64,000 bases of DNA from Sphingobium sp. AP49. GTDB taxonomy: Bacteria > Pseudomonadota > Alphaproteobacteria > Sphingomonadales > Sphingomonadaceae. Positions 45,526 to 54,628 of this stretch are shown here, one piece after another. Location: contig NZ_CP124576.1 of the NCBI RefSeq assembly GCF_000281715.2, positions 503,501 through 567,500 on the forward strand, read 5' to 3'. The translations under genes and the position numbers were made by a program. The notes under the pieces are model-generated. The model made no database searches. It saw only the letters and a program-made list of their open reading frames with translations, and had not been told where the DNA came from. Positions within the stretch are counted from its first letter, which is position 1. Each line of letters starts with the position of its first letter.

Positions 45526-46410
45526 ATGATCGTTGATCCCGTTCCCAGCCTGCGCCGCATCGCGGCAGAAGTGTGGAAGCCGCTGACCGCCCTGTTCGTA
45601 TGGGACTGTGCCGTCACGGCGGCCTATTATCTGCTACCGTTCAAGGCACCATCCCTGCCGCTGACCATTTTCGGTTCGGCGCTGGCGCTCTTCCTCGGCT
45701 TCCGTTCCAACAGCGCCTATCAGCGCTGGTGGGAAGGACGGGTGTTGTGGGGGGCGATGATCAATGCTTCGCGCAGCCTGTCCCGTTCGGCCCGGAACTT
45801 CCTGCCCGACCCGGACGGGCGCGACCTTAAGCGCGAAATCGTCAAGCGCCAGATTGCCTATGTGAACGCCCTGCGTTGCCAGTTGCGGCGCCAGCCGATC
45901 GGCGAGGATGTGACGCAATTCCTGCGCGAGGAGGACAAGGGCAAGGCGCTGGCCCGTGTCAACCCGGCCAACGGCCTGCTCGACAGCACCGGCCGGCGGA
46001 TCGACATGGCCCGGCAGGAAGGCTGGATCGATACCATCCAGCAGACCCAGATGGAGAAGGTGCTGGTCGACATCGCCAATGCGCAGGGCGGGATGGAGCG
46101 GTTGAAGAACACGCCGCTGCCCTTTCAATATCGCCTGTTGCCCGTCGTCTTCACTCACCTCTTCTGCATTTTGCTGCCGATCGGGCTGGTCGAATCCCTT
46201 GGTCTTGCGACTCCGCTGGGTTCGACGGTCGCGGGCGTGATGTTCCTGGCAGTGCTGCGGATTGGTGACGACCTGGTCGATCCCTTTGCCGACAGCGTGC
46301 ATGATGTGCCGCTGACCGCCATGTGCCGCACCATCGAGATCGACCTGCTCCAGTCGATTGGTGATTCCGCGCCCGAACCGATCAAACCGGTACGCGGTGT
46401 CCTCTGGTAG
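45526..46410 (+). CDS. Bestrophin-family (UPF0187) anion channel
   Basis: 294 residues from ATG at 45526. Membrane protein with hydrophobic segments near residues 20-65 and 205-240; the conserved FRSNSAYQRWWEGRVLWGAMINASRSL and IGLVESLG motifs and the late DLVDPFADSVHDVPLTAMCRTIEIDLL mark bacterial bestrophins, which form pentameric chloride or cation channels. The 3' end faces a strong terminator shared with dctA. Confidence 0.88.
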   Translation: MIVDPVPSLRRIAAEVWKPLTALFVWDCAVTAAYYLLPFKAPSLPLTIFGSALALFLGFRSNSAYQRWWEGRVLWGAMINASRSLSRSARNFLPDPDGRDLKREIVKRQIAYVNALRCQLRRQPIGEDVTQFLREEDKGKALARVNPANGLLDSTGRRIDMARQEGWIDTIQQTQMEKVLVDIANAQGGMERLKNTPLPFQYRLLPVVFTHLFCILLPIGLVESLGLATPLGSTVAGVMFLAVLRIGDDLVDPFADSVHDVPLTAMCRTIEIDLLQSIGDSAPEPIKPVRGVLW

Positions 46411-46415
46411 GCAAG

Positions 46416-46452
46416 AAAAAGCCCCGCCGGCATCGCGCTGGCGGGGCTTTGT
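46416..46452. terminator. Bidirectional intrinsic terminator
   Basis: GCCCCGCC (46421-46428) pairs with GGCGGGGC (46440-46447), with AAAAA on the left and TTTGTCTTT on the right, so it can serve both the bestrophin gene (+) and dctA (-), whose 3' ends converge here. Confidence 0.85.
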
Positions 46453-46473
46453 CTTTGGGGGCGGCCGATGGCC

Positions 46474-47805
46474 TCAGCCGTTGCGATCCTCGTCCACCAT
46501 GTCGGACGCCAATTCCAGCCCGCGCCGGCCATCGGCGGGCGTATGGGCCGGGGACTTGGGGTGGGGCACATCGACCGGCTCTTCCACCTCCAGCATGCCT
46601 TCCCATTTGGTGATGACCGACGTGGCGATGGCGTTGCCCAGCACGTTGGTGGCGGTGCGGCCCATGTCCATGAAATGGTCGACGGCGAGGATGAAAGCGA
46701 CACCCTCGACCGGCAGGTCGAACTGGCCGAGCGTGGCGGCGACCACCACCAGCGAGGCGCGCGGCACGGCGGCGATGCCCTTGCTGGTCACCATCAGGAC
46801 GAGCAGGATGGTGATCTGGGTCGCGATCGGCAGGTCGATGCCATAGGCTTGGGCGATGAAGATGGTCGCGAAGGTCGCATACATCATCGAGCCATCGAGG
46901 TTGAAGCTGTAGCCCAGCGGCAGCACGAAGCTGTAGATGCGGCGCGGCACGCCGAACCGGTCGAGCTGCTCCAGCATCTTGGGGTAGGCGGCTTCGGACG
47001 AAGCGGTCGAGAAGGCGATCAGGATCGGTTCGCGGACATAGCGGATCAGTTTGAACATCCGCTTGCCAAGGAAGATCGCGCCGGCGCCGAACAGCAGTAG
47101 CCACAGGCAGATGAGGGCGATGTAGAATTCGCCGACCAGCGCGCCATAGGTCTTGAGCACGCCCAGGCCCTGCACCGTCACGGACGAGGCGAGCGCGCCG
47201 AACACGGCGAGCGGCGCGACCCGCATGACATAGCCCGTCACCTGCAGCATCAGCTCGACCAGCGCCTCGATCACGGTGATGATCGGCTTGCCCTTGTCGC
47301 CGATGGCGGTCAGCGCCACGCCGACGAACAGCGAGAAGACGACGATCTGCAGTATCTGGTTTTCCGCCATCGCCCCGATCATCGACGTCGGGAAGACGTG
47401 CAGGATGAAGTCCTTGAAGTTCAGCGCCTCGGTGTTCACGCCGGCATCGGCGCCGGAGCGCACCAGGTTGAGGCCTGCGCCAGGCTCGAAGAAATTGACG
47501 AAGATCAGGCCCAGCGTCAGCGAAATCAGGCTGGCGATGATGAACCAGGCGAGTGCGCGCCCGCCAATCCGCCCCAGCGCTGCGCTGTCCCCCATATGGG
47601 CGATGCCCGCGACCAGCGTGGAAAAGACCAGCGGTGCAATGATCATCTTGATGAGGTGGAGGAAGATGTCGGCCAGAAGGTGGAAATAGCCCGCCACATC
47701 CTTGGCCAGCGCTTCGTCCCCGCCGACCCAGAGATTGGCCATAAAGCCCACGATCACGCCCAGGACCATGCCTGTCAGAATGTAGGCCGTCAGTCGATTT
47801 CGCAT
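46474..47805 (-). CDS. dctA: C4-dicarboxylate:cation symporter DctA
   Basis: 443 residues. DAACS-family transporter: hydrophobic helices over most of the length, LIKMIIAPLVFSTLVAGIAHMG in the third helix, the serine-rich hairpin FSTASSEAAYPKMLEQLDRFGVP, SFNLDGSMMYATFATIF and the substrate-site VDHFMDMGRTATNVLGNAIAT. Takes up succinate, fumarate and malate. A hydrophilic Pro-rich tail of about 40 residues follows the last helix. Confidence 0.94.
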   Translation of the reverse strand: MRNRLTAYILTGMVLGVIVGFMANLWVGGDEALAKDVAGYFHLLADIFLHLIKMIIAPLVFSTLVAGIAHMGDSAALGRIGGRALAWFIIASLISLTLGLIFVNFFEPGAGLNLVRSGADAGVNTEALNFKDFILHVFPTSMIGAMAENQILQIVVFSLFVGVALTAIGDKGKPIITVIEALVELMLQVTGYVMRVAPLAVFGALASSVTVQGLGVLKTYGALVGEFYIALICLWLLLFGAGAIFLGKRMFKLIRYVREPILIAFSTASSEAAYPKMLEQLDRFGVPRRIYSFVLPLGYSFNLDGSMMYATFATIFIAQAYGIDLPIATQITILLVLMVTSKGIAAVPRASLVVVAATLGQFDLPVEGVAFILAVDHFMDMGRTATNVLGNAIATSVITKWEGMLEVEEPVDVPHPKSPAHTPADGRRGLELASDMVDEDRNG

Positions 47806-47985
47806 TATATTCCTCTAGCCAGCGGACGGTTGGTCCGCGCATTCATTCTGGTTCTGCCGGGTGGTGACACCTAACAGGCGCCCGCCGGACCCGCAATCGG
47901 GCACGCCAGGGCTGTGTGGGGATAGACGAATGAGCCACCATATTCCGCGCCCTGTTTTACGGCGGGACAATGGCGAAGGCGTCGA

Positions 47986-48561
47986 TCAGGGGTAGAGCAG
48001 ACCCTCGGTCCAGCCATTTTCGTTATGGGTGAAGACGCGGCGTTCGTGCAGGCGATGTTCGCGATCCTGCCAGAATTCGATCCGTTCCGGGACGAGGCGG
48101 AAGCCTGACCAATGGGGAGGCCGCGGTACCGGGCGGCCATCGAACCGGGCGGCGACTTCCCCATAGCGCGCCATGAAGACATCGCGCGAGGGGAGGGGGC
48201 GGGATTGGTCCGACGCCCAGGCGCCCAGTTGGCTGTCGCGGCTGCGCGTCGCGAAATAGCCGTCGGCGGTGGCGTCGTCGACCGGGCCGACAGGGCCTTC
48301 GATACGGATCTGGCGGCGAACCGATTTCCAGTGGAACAGCAGGGCGGCATGCGGGTTGGCGAACAGGTCACCCGCCTTGCGCCCCTCGAAATTGGTATAG
48401 AAGATGAAGCCATCCGGGCCATGGCCCTTGAGCAGCACCATGCGGACCGATGGCCGCCCCTGCGCATCGGCGGTGGCCAGCGCCATCGCATTGCTGTCGT
48501 TGAGTTCGGTCTCGCGCGCCTGCGCGTACCATTCGTCGAAGAGGGCGAAGGGATCGGTCAT
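47986..48561 (-). CDS. pdxH: Pyridoxamine 5'-phosphate oxidase
   Basis: 191 residues. FMN-binding split barrel: RMVLLKGHGPDGFIFYTNFEGRKAGDL, LLFHWKSVRRQIRIEG, and SDQSRPLPSRD; C-terminal WSGFRLVPERIEFWQDREHRLHERRVF carries the substrate-binding Arg and His. Last step of PLP synthesis and salvage. Divergent from the dnaJ-like gene, 133 bases apart. Confidence 0.95.
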   Translation of the reverse strand: MTDPFALFDEWYAQARETELNDSNAMALATADAQGRPSVRMVLLKGHGPDGFIFYTNFEGRKAGDLFANPHAALLFHWKSVRRQIRIEGPVGPVDDATADGYFATRSRDSQLGAWASDQSRPLPSRDVFMARYGEVAARFDGRPVPRPPHWSGFRLVPERIEFWQDREHRLHERRVFTHNENGWTEGLLYP

Positions 48562-48694
48562 GCCTCTGCCTTAGTTTCCCGGCACTCCGCTGTCGATACG
48601 GGTGCGCGCATGCTTGAACGCAGCCCACGCTTCCGCCACATAGGAGCGCATTCGACCGCATAAACAGTATAAGTCAGAAGGTAGCACGACATCG

Positions 48695-49618
48695 ATGGCC
48701 GATCCTTATTCCACCTTGGGCGTGGCGCGCAGCGCGAGCGAGGCAGAGATCAAGTCGGCCTATCGCAAGCTGGCCAAGCAACTGCATCCCGACAAGAATC
48801 AGGACAATCCCAATGCGGCGGAAAAATTTTCGGCCGTGACCAATGCCTATGACCTGCTGTCGGACAAGGACAAGCGCGCCCGGTTTGATCGTGGCGAGAT
48901 TGACGCCGACGGTAACCCGACTGCGCCTTTCGGATTTGGCGGAGGTGGGCGCGGACGCCCAGGCGGTCAGCCGGGCGGGTTCGAGTTCAACGAGGGCGGC
49001 GCCGATTTCGGCGACATCTTTGAAGGCCTGTTCGGCGGCGCCGGGCGCCGTGCGGGCGGGGGCGGCTTTGGCGGCTTTGGTCGCGGCGCACCGCCTGCGA
49101 AGGGGGCTAATGTCGCTTATCGCCTGGCGGTGCAGTTCGTCGATGCCGCCAGCCTGGCGCCACAACGCATCACCCTGCAGGATGGCAAGACGATCGACCT
49201 GAAGCTGCCGGCCGGGGTCGAGACCGGTACGCAGATGCGCCTGACCGGCAAGGGGCAGCCGGGCGCTGGCGGGGCCGGCGATGCGATCGTCACGATCGAG
49301 GTGAAGCCGCATCCCTTCTTCAAGCGCGACGGCGACAATGTGCTGCTGGACCTGCCGATCACCCTGGGCGAGGCGGTGAAGGGCGGCAAGGTCAAGGTAC
49401 CGACCGTCGATGGCCCGGTGATGCTGGGCGTGCCCGCCGGCACGACATCGGGCAAGACTTTGCGTCTGCGCGGCAAGGGCTTCACCGGCAAGGACGGTCA
49501 GCGCGGCGATCAGCTGGTGACGCTGCTGATCGACGTGCCTGCCGATGATCCGGCGATCCTCCAACTGGTCGAGGATTGGCAGGACAATCGCGCGGTCCGG
49601 ACCCATTTGGGCGTGTAG
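48695..49618 (+). CDS. DnaJ/CbpA-type co-chaperone
   Basis: 307 residues. J domain at 1-68 (DPYSTLGVARSASEAEIKSAYRKLAKQLHPDKN with HPD), a Gly/Phe-rich linker (about 75-145) and two C-terminal client-binding beta domains (RLAVQFVDAASLAPQRITL onward). No zinc-finger cysteines, so CbpA rather than DnaJ class. It stimulates Hsp70. First gene of a set with brkB-like, fabI and aroC. Confidence 0.9.
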   Translation: MADPYSTLGVARSASEAEIKSAYRKLAKQLHPDKNQDNPNAAEKFSAVTNAYDLLSDKDKRARFDRGEIDADGNPTAPFGFGGGGRGRPGGQPGGFEFNEGGADFGDIFEGLFGGAGRRAGGGGFGGFGRGAPPAKGANVAYRLAVQFVDAASLAPQRITLQDGKTIDLKLPAGVETGTQMRLTGKGQPGAGGAGDAIVTIEVKPHPFFKRDGDNVLLDLPITLGEAVKGGKVKVPTVDGPVMLGVPAGTTSGKTLRLRGKGFTGKDGQRGDQLVTLLIDVPADDPAILQLVEDWQDNRAVRTHLGV

Positions 49619-49674
49619 GACGTTCCCGACGGGTGCCGCTGCCATCCCCTTATAGCCCTGAGTCGCGCCGCCAT

Positions 49675-50598
49675 ATGGCGGCGCAGGCCCAGGCAAGGCT
49701 CCATCGCCAGATCGATCGGGTCCGCCCCGGGTCGCGCAGTTTCGAGATTGCCAAGCGGGTGGTGGTGGGCGTCTATAGCGACGGGTTCATCCATGCCGGG
49801 AACCTCGCCTATCTTTCGTTGATGACGCTGTTCCCCTTCTTCATCGTCGCCGCCGCTGTCGCCAGCGTCTTCGGCCGCACATCGGACGGGCTGTCGGCGG
49901 TCAATGCCTTTCTCTATACGGTGCCGCGTGGCGTGGCCGACGTCGTCCGCCAGCCGATCAGCGATGTGTTGCAGGCGCGTTCAGGCCACCTGCTCTGGTT
50001 CGGTGGTCTGGTCGGCCTGTGGACCGTCGGCAGCCTGATCGAAACGATCCGCGATATCCTGCGTCGTGCCTATGGTACCAAGAGCACCAAGCCTTTCTGG
50101 CGCTATCGCCTGGTGGCGGTGGGGATCACCCTGGTCAGCGTCCTGGCGGTGATGTTCGCCTTCTCGCTCCAGGTGGCGATCACGGCGATCGATCAGTTGC
50201 TCCATCGCCTGTTCCCCTTCGCGGACGAGGCGATCGCCTGGGTCTCCTCGGCCAAGCTGGTGCCGATGGCGATATTGTGCGTCGCGCTCCATTCACTCTA
50301 TGTGTCGCTGACACCCTCCCTTTATCGCGACAAACGCTTCGCCAAATGGCCCGGCGCCATCGCTACCGCGCTCTGGTGGTATGCCGTCACACTGCTGTTG
50401 CCCGTCACCTTGTCGATGCTTGGTGGCTATGACCGGACCTATGGCAGTCTGGCCGGTGTCATGATCACCCTCATTTTTTTCTTTCTCGTTGGGCTTGGCG
50501 TGGTAATTGGCGCGGAATTGAACGCGGCGCTGGCGGAATTCCCGGAAGAGGAACTGGACGCGGTGCCTGATGACCAAGGGAACGGAACGAACAGATGA
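49675..50598 (+). CDS. YihY/BrkB-family inner-membrane protein
   Basis: 307 residues from ATG at 49675 (a GTG at 49633 is possible). About six membrane segments; family marks are DGFIHAGNLAYLSLMTLFPFF near the start, LRRAYGTKS and the conserved WWYAVTLLLPVTLSMLGGYDRTYGSLAGVMI. Function is not established (formerly annotated RNase BN in error). Its stop overlaps the fabI ATG. Confidence 0.88.
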   Translation: MAAQAQARLHRQIDRVRPGSRSFEIAKRVVVGVYSDGFIHAGNLAYLSLMTLFPFFIVAAAVASVFGRTSDGLSAVNAFLYTVPRGVADVVRQPISDVLQARSGHLLWFGGLVGLWTVGSLIETIRDILRRAYGTKSTKPFWRYRLVAVGITLVSVLAVMFAFSLQVAITAIDQLLHRLFPFADEAIAWVSSAKLVPMAILCVALHSLYVSLTPSLYRDKRFAKWPGAIATALWWYAVTLLLPVTLSMLGGYDRTYGSLAGVMITLIFFFLVGLGVVIGAELNAALAEFPEEELDAVPDDQGNGTNR

Positions 50599-51401
50599 AC
50601 GGCTTGATGGCGGGAAAGCGTGGGCTCATCATGGGTCTTGCCAACGACAAGTCGCTGGCCTGGGGGATTTCTAAGGCGTTGCACGCGCAGGGCGCGGAAC
50701 TGGCCTTCTCCTACCAGGGCGAAGCATTGGCGAAGCGGGTGAAGCCACTGGCCGAACAGGTCGGCTCCGACTTCCTGATCGACTGCGACGTCACCGACAT
50801 GGACAAGCTCGATGCGGCCTTTGCCGAGATCGAGGCGCGTTGGGGCACGCTCGACTTCGTGGTCCATGCGATCGGCTTTTCCGACAAGAATGAGCTGCGC
50901 GGCCTCTATGTCGACACCACGCTCGACAATTTCCTGCTGACGATGAACGTGTCGGCCTTCAGCTTCGTTGCCGTGACCAAGCGGGCGCGTGCGCTGATGC
51001 CCAATGGCGGCAGCATCCTGACGCTGAGCTATTATGGCGCGGAAAAGGTCATCCCCCATTATAACGTGATGGGCGTGGCCAAGGCGGCGCTGGAAACCAG
51101 CGTCAAATATCTGGCGATGGACCTGGGGCCGGAAAATATCCGCGTCAACGCGATTTCGGCCGGCCCGATCAAGACGCTGGCGGCCAGCGGCATTGGCGAT
51201 TTCCGCTATATTCTGAAGTGGAACGAACTGAACTCGCCGCTGCGTCGCAATGTGACGATCGAGGATGTCGGTGGTGCCGGGCTCTACCTGCTGTCCGACC
51301 TGTCGTCGGGCGTGACGGGCGAAATCCACCATGTCGATGCTGGCTATAATGTCATCGGCATGAAGGCCGAGGATGCGCCGGATATCGCGCTGGACAAGTA
51401 A
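50595..51401 (+). CDS. fabI: Enoyl-[acyl-carrier-protein] reductase (NADH)
   Basis: 268 residues; starts at 50595 with ATGA overlap. Short-chain dehydrogenase fold with GLANDKSLAWGISKAL for NADH binding and the FabI active-site pair Y146/Y156 with K163 (SYYGAEKVIPHYNVMGVAKAA). G94 and the loop around MNVSAFSF are wild-type-like with respect to the diazaborine/triclosan site as far as can be judged. Final reduction of the fatty-acid elongation cycle. Confidence 0.95.
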   Translation: MNGLMAGKRGLIMGLANDKSLAWGISKALHAQGAELAFSYQGEALAKRVKPLAEQVGSDFLIDCDVTDMDKLDAAFAEIEARWGTLDFVVHAIGFSDKNELRGLYVDTTLDNFLLTMNVSAFSFVAVTKRARALMPNGGSILTLSYYGAEKVIPHYNVMGVAKAALETSVKYLAMDLGPENIRVNAISAGPIKTLAASGIGDFRYILKWNELNSPLRRNVTIEDVGGAGLYLLSDLSSGVTGEIHHVDAGYNVIGMKAEDAPDIALDK

Positions 51402-51428
51402 GAACGACGCGGCCGGATCGGAACAGAG

Positions 51429-52502
51429 ATGAGCTTCAACACATTCGGCCGCGTTTTTCGGTTTTCGACCTGGGGCGAGAGCCATGGTCCGGCCATCGGC
51501 GCGATGGTCGATGGCTGTCCTCCGGGACTTGACCTCAGCGAGGCGGACATCCAGCCCTGGCTCGACCTGCGCAAGCCGGGCACGTCGAAGTTCACCACCC
51601 AGCGGCGCGAGCCGGACGAGGTGCGCATCCTGTCGGGCGTGTTCGAGGGCAAGACCACCGGCACGCCGATCAGCCTGATGATCGAGAATACCGACCAGCG
51701 ATCCAAGGATTATTCGGAGGTTGCCAAGGCCTATCGCCCTGGCCATGCCGACTATGCCTATGATGCCAAATATGGCTTTCGCGACTATCGTGGCGGCGGG
51801 CGGTCCTCGGCACGCGAGACAGCGAGCCGGGTGGCGGCCGGCGCGGTCGCGCGGCTCGTCATCCCTGACGTCGACATCTTTGCCTATGTGAGCGAGATTG
51901 GCGGCGACGCGATCGACTATGACAATTTCGACGCGGCGCAGATCGGCCAGAATCCCTTCTTTTGCCCGGACCCCGAAGCGGCGGTGCGCTGGGAAGCGCT
52001 GGTCGATGGCGCGCGCAAGGATGGCTCTTCGCTGGGCGCCGTGGTCGAATGCGTCGCATCGGGCGTGCCGGCCGGCTGGGGCGCGCCGCTCTATGCCAAG
52101 CTGGACAGCGAACTGGCGAGCGCGATGATGAGCATCAACGCGGTCAAGGGCGTGGAGATTGGCGATGGGTTTGCGGCCGCCCGGCTGCGCGGCGAGCAGA
52201 ATGCCGATCCGATGCGCCCCGGACAGGATGGCCCGGTCTTCCTTGCCAACCATGCCGGCGGCATTGCTGGCGGCATTTCCACCGGCCAGCCGGTCAAGGT
52301 GCGGATCGCCTTCAAACCGACCAGTTCGATCCTGATTCCGGTCGAGACGGTGACGCGCGAGGGCGATGCGTCCGACATCATCACCAAGGGGCGCCACGAC
52401 CCCTGCGTCGGCATTCGCGGCGTACCCGTGGTCGAGGCGATGATGGCGCTGGTGCTGGCCGACCAGAAGCTGCTGCACCGCGCCCAGTGCGGGGGCGACT
52501 GA
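51429..52502 (+). CDS. aroC: Chorismate synthase
   Basis: 357 residues. Signatures [61 protein letters not shown] and the late [16 protein letters not shown] define the FMN-dependent enzyme that makes chorismate. It follows fabI by 27 bases. The next stretch (52503-52766) is non-coding and structured. Confidence 0.96.
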   Translation: MSFNTFGRVFRFSTWGESHGPAIGAMVDGCPPGLDLSEADIQPWLDLRKPGTSKFTTQRREPDEVRILSGVFEGKTTGTPISLMIENTDQRSKDYSEVAKAYRPGHADYAYDAKYGFRDYRGGGRSSARETASRVAAGAVARLVIPDVDIFAYVSEIGGDAIDYDNFDAAQIGQNPFFCPDPEAAVRWEALVDGARKDGSSLGAVVECVASGVPAGWGAPLYAKLDSELASAMMSINAVKGVEIGDGFAAARLRGEQNADPMRPGQDGPVFLANHAGGIAGGISTGQPVKVRIAFKPTSSILIPVETVTREGDASDIITKGRHDPCVGIRGVPVVEAMMALVLADQKLLHRAQCGGD

Positions 52503-52559
52503 CGCGCCGAAGCGCGCCAATCCCGCGCCGAACGCGCAAAAGAGAGACGAGACGACTCA

Positions 52560-52716
52560 GCCTTGTTACGCTAGGATGACATGGTCACCCGCGGGAGGGT
52601 GAGCGGCAGCGCGTAAGCCTGGGGAGCGTCAACATGCCAAGCGTGGTTTGACGGTCAAAACGTCCCCTGACGCCGCGACACGGGCCAGCCATGCAACCAT
52701 GGCTGGCCCATTTCGT
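52560..52716 (+). ncRNA. Candidate structured RNA with intrinsic terminator
   Basis: Three hairpins follow each other: TCACCC-GCGGGA-GGGTGA (52585-52602); CGTCAA...TTGACG (52627-52653) with an inner CATGC/GCGTG helix; and a terminator-like GGGCCAGCCATG-CAAC-CATGGCTGGCCC (52682-52709), a perfect 12-bp stem followed by ATTTCGTTT. GGGGA-CGT (52621) can also pair with ACGTCCCC (52660-52667) around the second hairpin. It lies between aroC and the permease gene, so it could be a small RNA, the 3' UTR of aroC, or a leader controlling the permease. It matches no riboswitch class I can recall. Confidence 0.55.
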
Positions 52717-52766
52717 TTCACCTCCGTTAGAGACGCGATCACGCGATCAAACGGGGGCAAGACGAG

Positions 52767-54548
52767 ATGCATTTCATCACCGCGCTATTGGGCATTTACC
52801 GCGCGGAAATCGGCCTGTTCATTCTCGCCTGCATGTTCGTCGCCTTCGTGCGCGAACGCTATTCGCCGACCGTCGTCTCGGTGCTGGGGGCCTGCGCCTT
52901 CGCGCTGCTTGGCCTGCTCAACGAAAAATCGCTCTTCTCCGTCTTCTCCAACAGCGCGCCGCTGACCGTGGGCGCGATGTTCGTGTTGTCGGGCGCGCTC
53001 ATTCGCACCGGAACGATCAATCGCATTGCCGAACTCGTCATGGCGCGGGCGCAGAAGCGACCCCGGCTGGCGCTGGTAGAGGTGGCCGTTGGAACGGTGC
53101 TGCTGTCCGCCTTTCTCAACAATACGCCGGTCGTCGTGCTGCTGATCCCGATCATGTTCCGGCTGGCTCAGGCGACCGCCTATCCGGTCAAGAAGCTGCT
53201 GATCCCGATGAACGCGGTGGCGGTGATGGGCGGCTGCATCACGCTGATCGGCACATCGACCAACCTGATCGTCGCGGGCATCGCCGCCGAACAGGGGATG
53301 CAGCCTTTCGGCATTTTCGACATCACCCCCTATGGCCTGGCCGGCACCATTGCCGGGGTCGTCGGCCTGGCCGGCCTCAGCTTCCTGCTACCCAGCGACC
53401 CACCCTCGATCGCGGGGGAGAATGGCGGCAATGTCCAGGAATATCTGACCGAACTGGTGGTCACGCCGGACAGCGAACTTGTCGGTCGGGAGATTGGTGG
53501 CCTGTCGCTGCTCGGTCGGTCGGTCACGCTGCTCGGCCTCAAGCGGGCGGGCGAGATTCGGCGCCATGATCTGGACGGGGAAGAACTGCATGTCGGTGAC
53601 CGGCTGATCGTCCGCGCCGACGGTACGGCGATCATGACCCTGCGCGAATCAGGCGATTTCGAACTGGGCATCGCCGCCGATTCCGAGACTTCCGCGCGTG
53701 AGGGCACGGTGATCGAGGCGATGGTCGCGCCCAGCCACCCGTCGATCGGCGAGCGGCTGATCGACATTCCCTTCCTCCATGCGCTGCGTGTGCGGTTAAT
53801 CGGCATTCATCGCGCGCGCCATCTGCCCGGCCCCGACCTGGCCGATACGCGGGTGCGCGGCGCGGACCGGCTGCTGGTGGCGGGCAGCGACGACGCGATG
53901 CGTTCGCTGAAAGACAATCCCAACCTGATCGGCGTCGACATCAGCCGCACCCGCGCCTTCCGCCCGCGCAAGGCGTGGATCGCGATCCTGGCGATGGCGG
54001 CGGTGGTGATCCTGTCGGCGCTGGACGTGATCGGCATCGGCCTGGCCGCCTTCATCGCCGTTGGCGTGATTCTGGTCACTCGCTGCATCGATGCGGAAGA
54101 AGCCTGGGCGGCGATCGACGGCGATGTGCTGATCCTGATCTTCGCCATGCTGGCGGTCGGCCTGGCACTCGAACAGGCGGGCAGCGTCGCGCTGATGGTT
54201 GGCTGGATCACGCCGCTGATGCAGGTCGCGCCGCAATGGAGCCTGGTCTTCATCGTCTATTTCGCCGCGCTGATCCTGTCCGAACTGCTCAGCAACAATG
54301 CGGTGGCGGCGCTGCTGACCCCGCTCACCATCGCGCTGGCGCATCAGCTGGGCACCGATCCACGCCCGCTGGTGATCGCGCTGATGATCGGTGCGTCGGC
54401 CTGTTTTGCGACGCCGATCGGCTATCAGACCAATGCCCTGGTCTATGCCGCCGGCGATTATCGCTTCGCCGATTTCGTGCGCATCGGCGTGCCGCTCAAC
54501 CTGATCGTGGGCGGCGCGGTGTGTGCGGCGCTCGTGATTCTGGGCTAG
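52767..54548 (+). CDS. SLC13-family permease with TrkA-C domains
   Basis: 593 residues. About five helices (1-210), two soluble TrkA-C/RCK-C modules (roughly 215-295 and 300-395), then about six more helices. The twin hairpin motifs SAFLNNTPVVVLLIPI / IGTSTNLIVAG and SNNAVAALLTPLTIA / FATPIGYQTNALVY are those of divalent-anion:sodium symporters (sulphate, dicarboxylates, possibly tungstate or others). The regulatory TrkA-C pair probably senses a small ligand. The structured element at 52560-52716 lies just upstream. Confidence 0.9.
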   Translation: MHFITALLGIYRAEIGLFILACMFVAFVRERYSPTVVSVLGACAFALLGLLNEKSLFSVFSNSAPLTVGAMFVLSGALIRTGTINRIAELVMARAQKRPRLALVEVAVGTVLLSAFLNNTPVVVLLIPIMFRLAQATAYPVKKLLIPMNAVAVMGGCITLIGTSTNLIVAGIAAEQGMQPFGIFDITPYGLAGTIAGVVGLAGLSFLLPSDPPSIAGENGGNVQEYLTELVVTPDSELVGREIGGLSLLGRSVTLLGLKRAGEIRRHDLDGEELHVGDRLIVRADGTAIMTLRESGDFELGIAADSETSAREGTVIEAMVAPSHPSIGERLIDIPFLHALRVRLIGIHRARHLPGPDLADTRVRGADRLLVAGSDDAMRSLKDNPNLIGVDISRTRAFRPRKAWIAILAMAAVVILSALDVIGIGLAAFIAVGVILVTRCIDAEEAWAAIDGDVLILIFAMLAVGLALEQAGSVALMVGWITPLMQVAPQWSLVFIVYFAALILSELLSNNAVAALLTPLTIALAHQLGTDPRPLVIALMIGASACFATPIGYQTNALVYAAGDYRFADFVRIGVPLNLIVGGAVCAALVILG

Positions 54549-54628
54549 GGACCAATTGCCCGCATCCGGCCCTGTCGGCGCTGGCGCCTGCCCGGCATGA
54601 AGGCGGCGATCCATCAGGAGTATCGCCC

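Noticed and set aside
50439..52520. 693-residue minus-strand frame opposite fabI and aroC
   Set aside because: Shadow of two well-conserved plus-strand enzymes.
52560..52716. Assignment as yybP-ykoY, SRP, 6S or RNase P RNA
   Set aside because: The conserved cores of those RNAs (e.g. the AGCAAGACC-like part of yybP-ykoY, GGAAGGAAGCAGCC-like SRP loop, GAGGAAAGTCCGGGC of RNase P) are not present.
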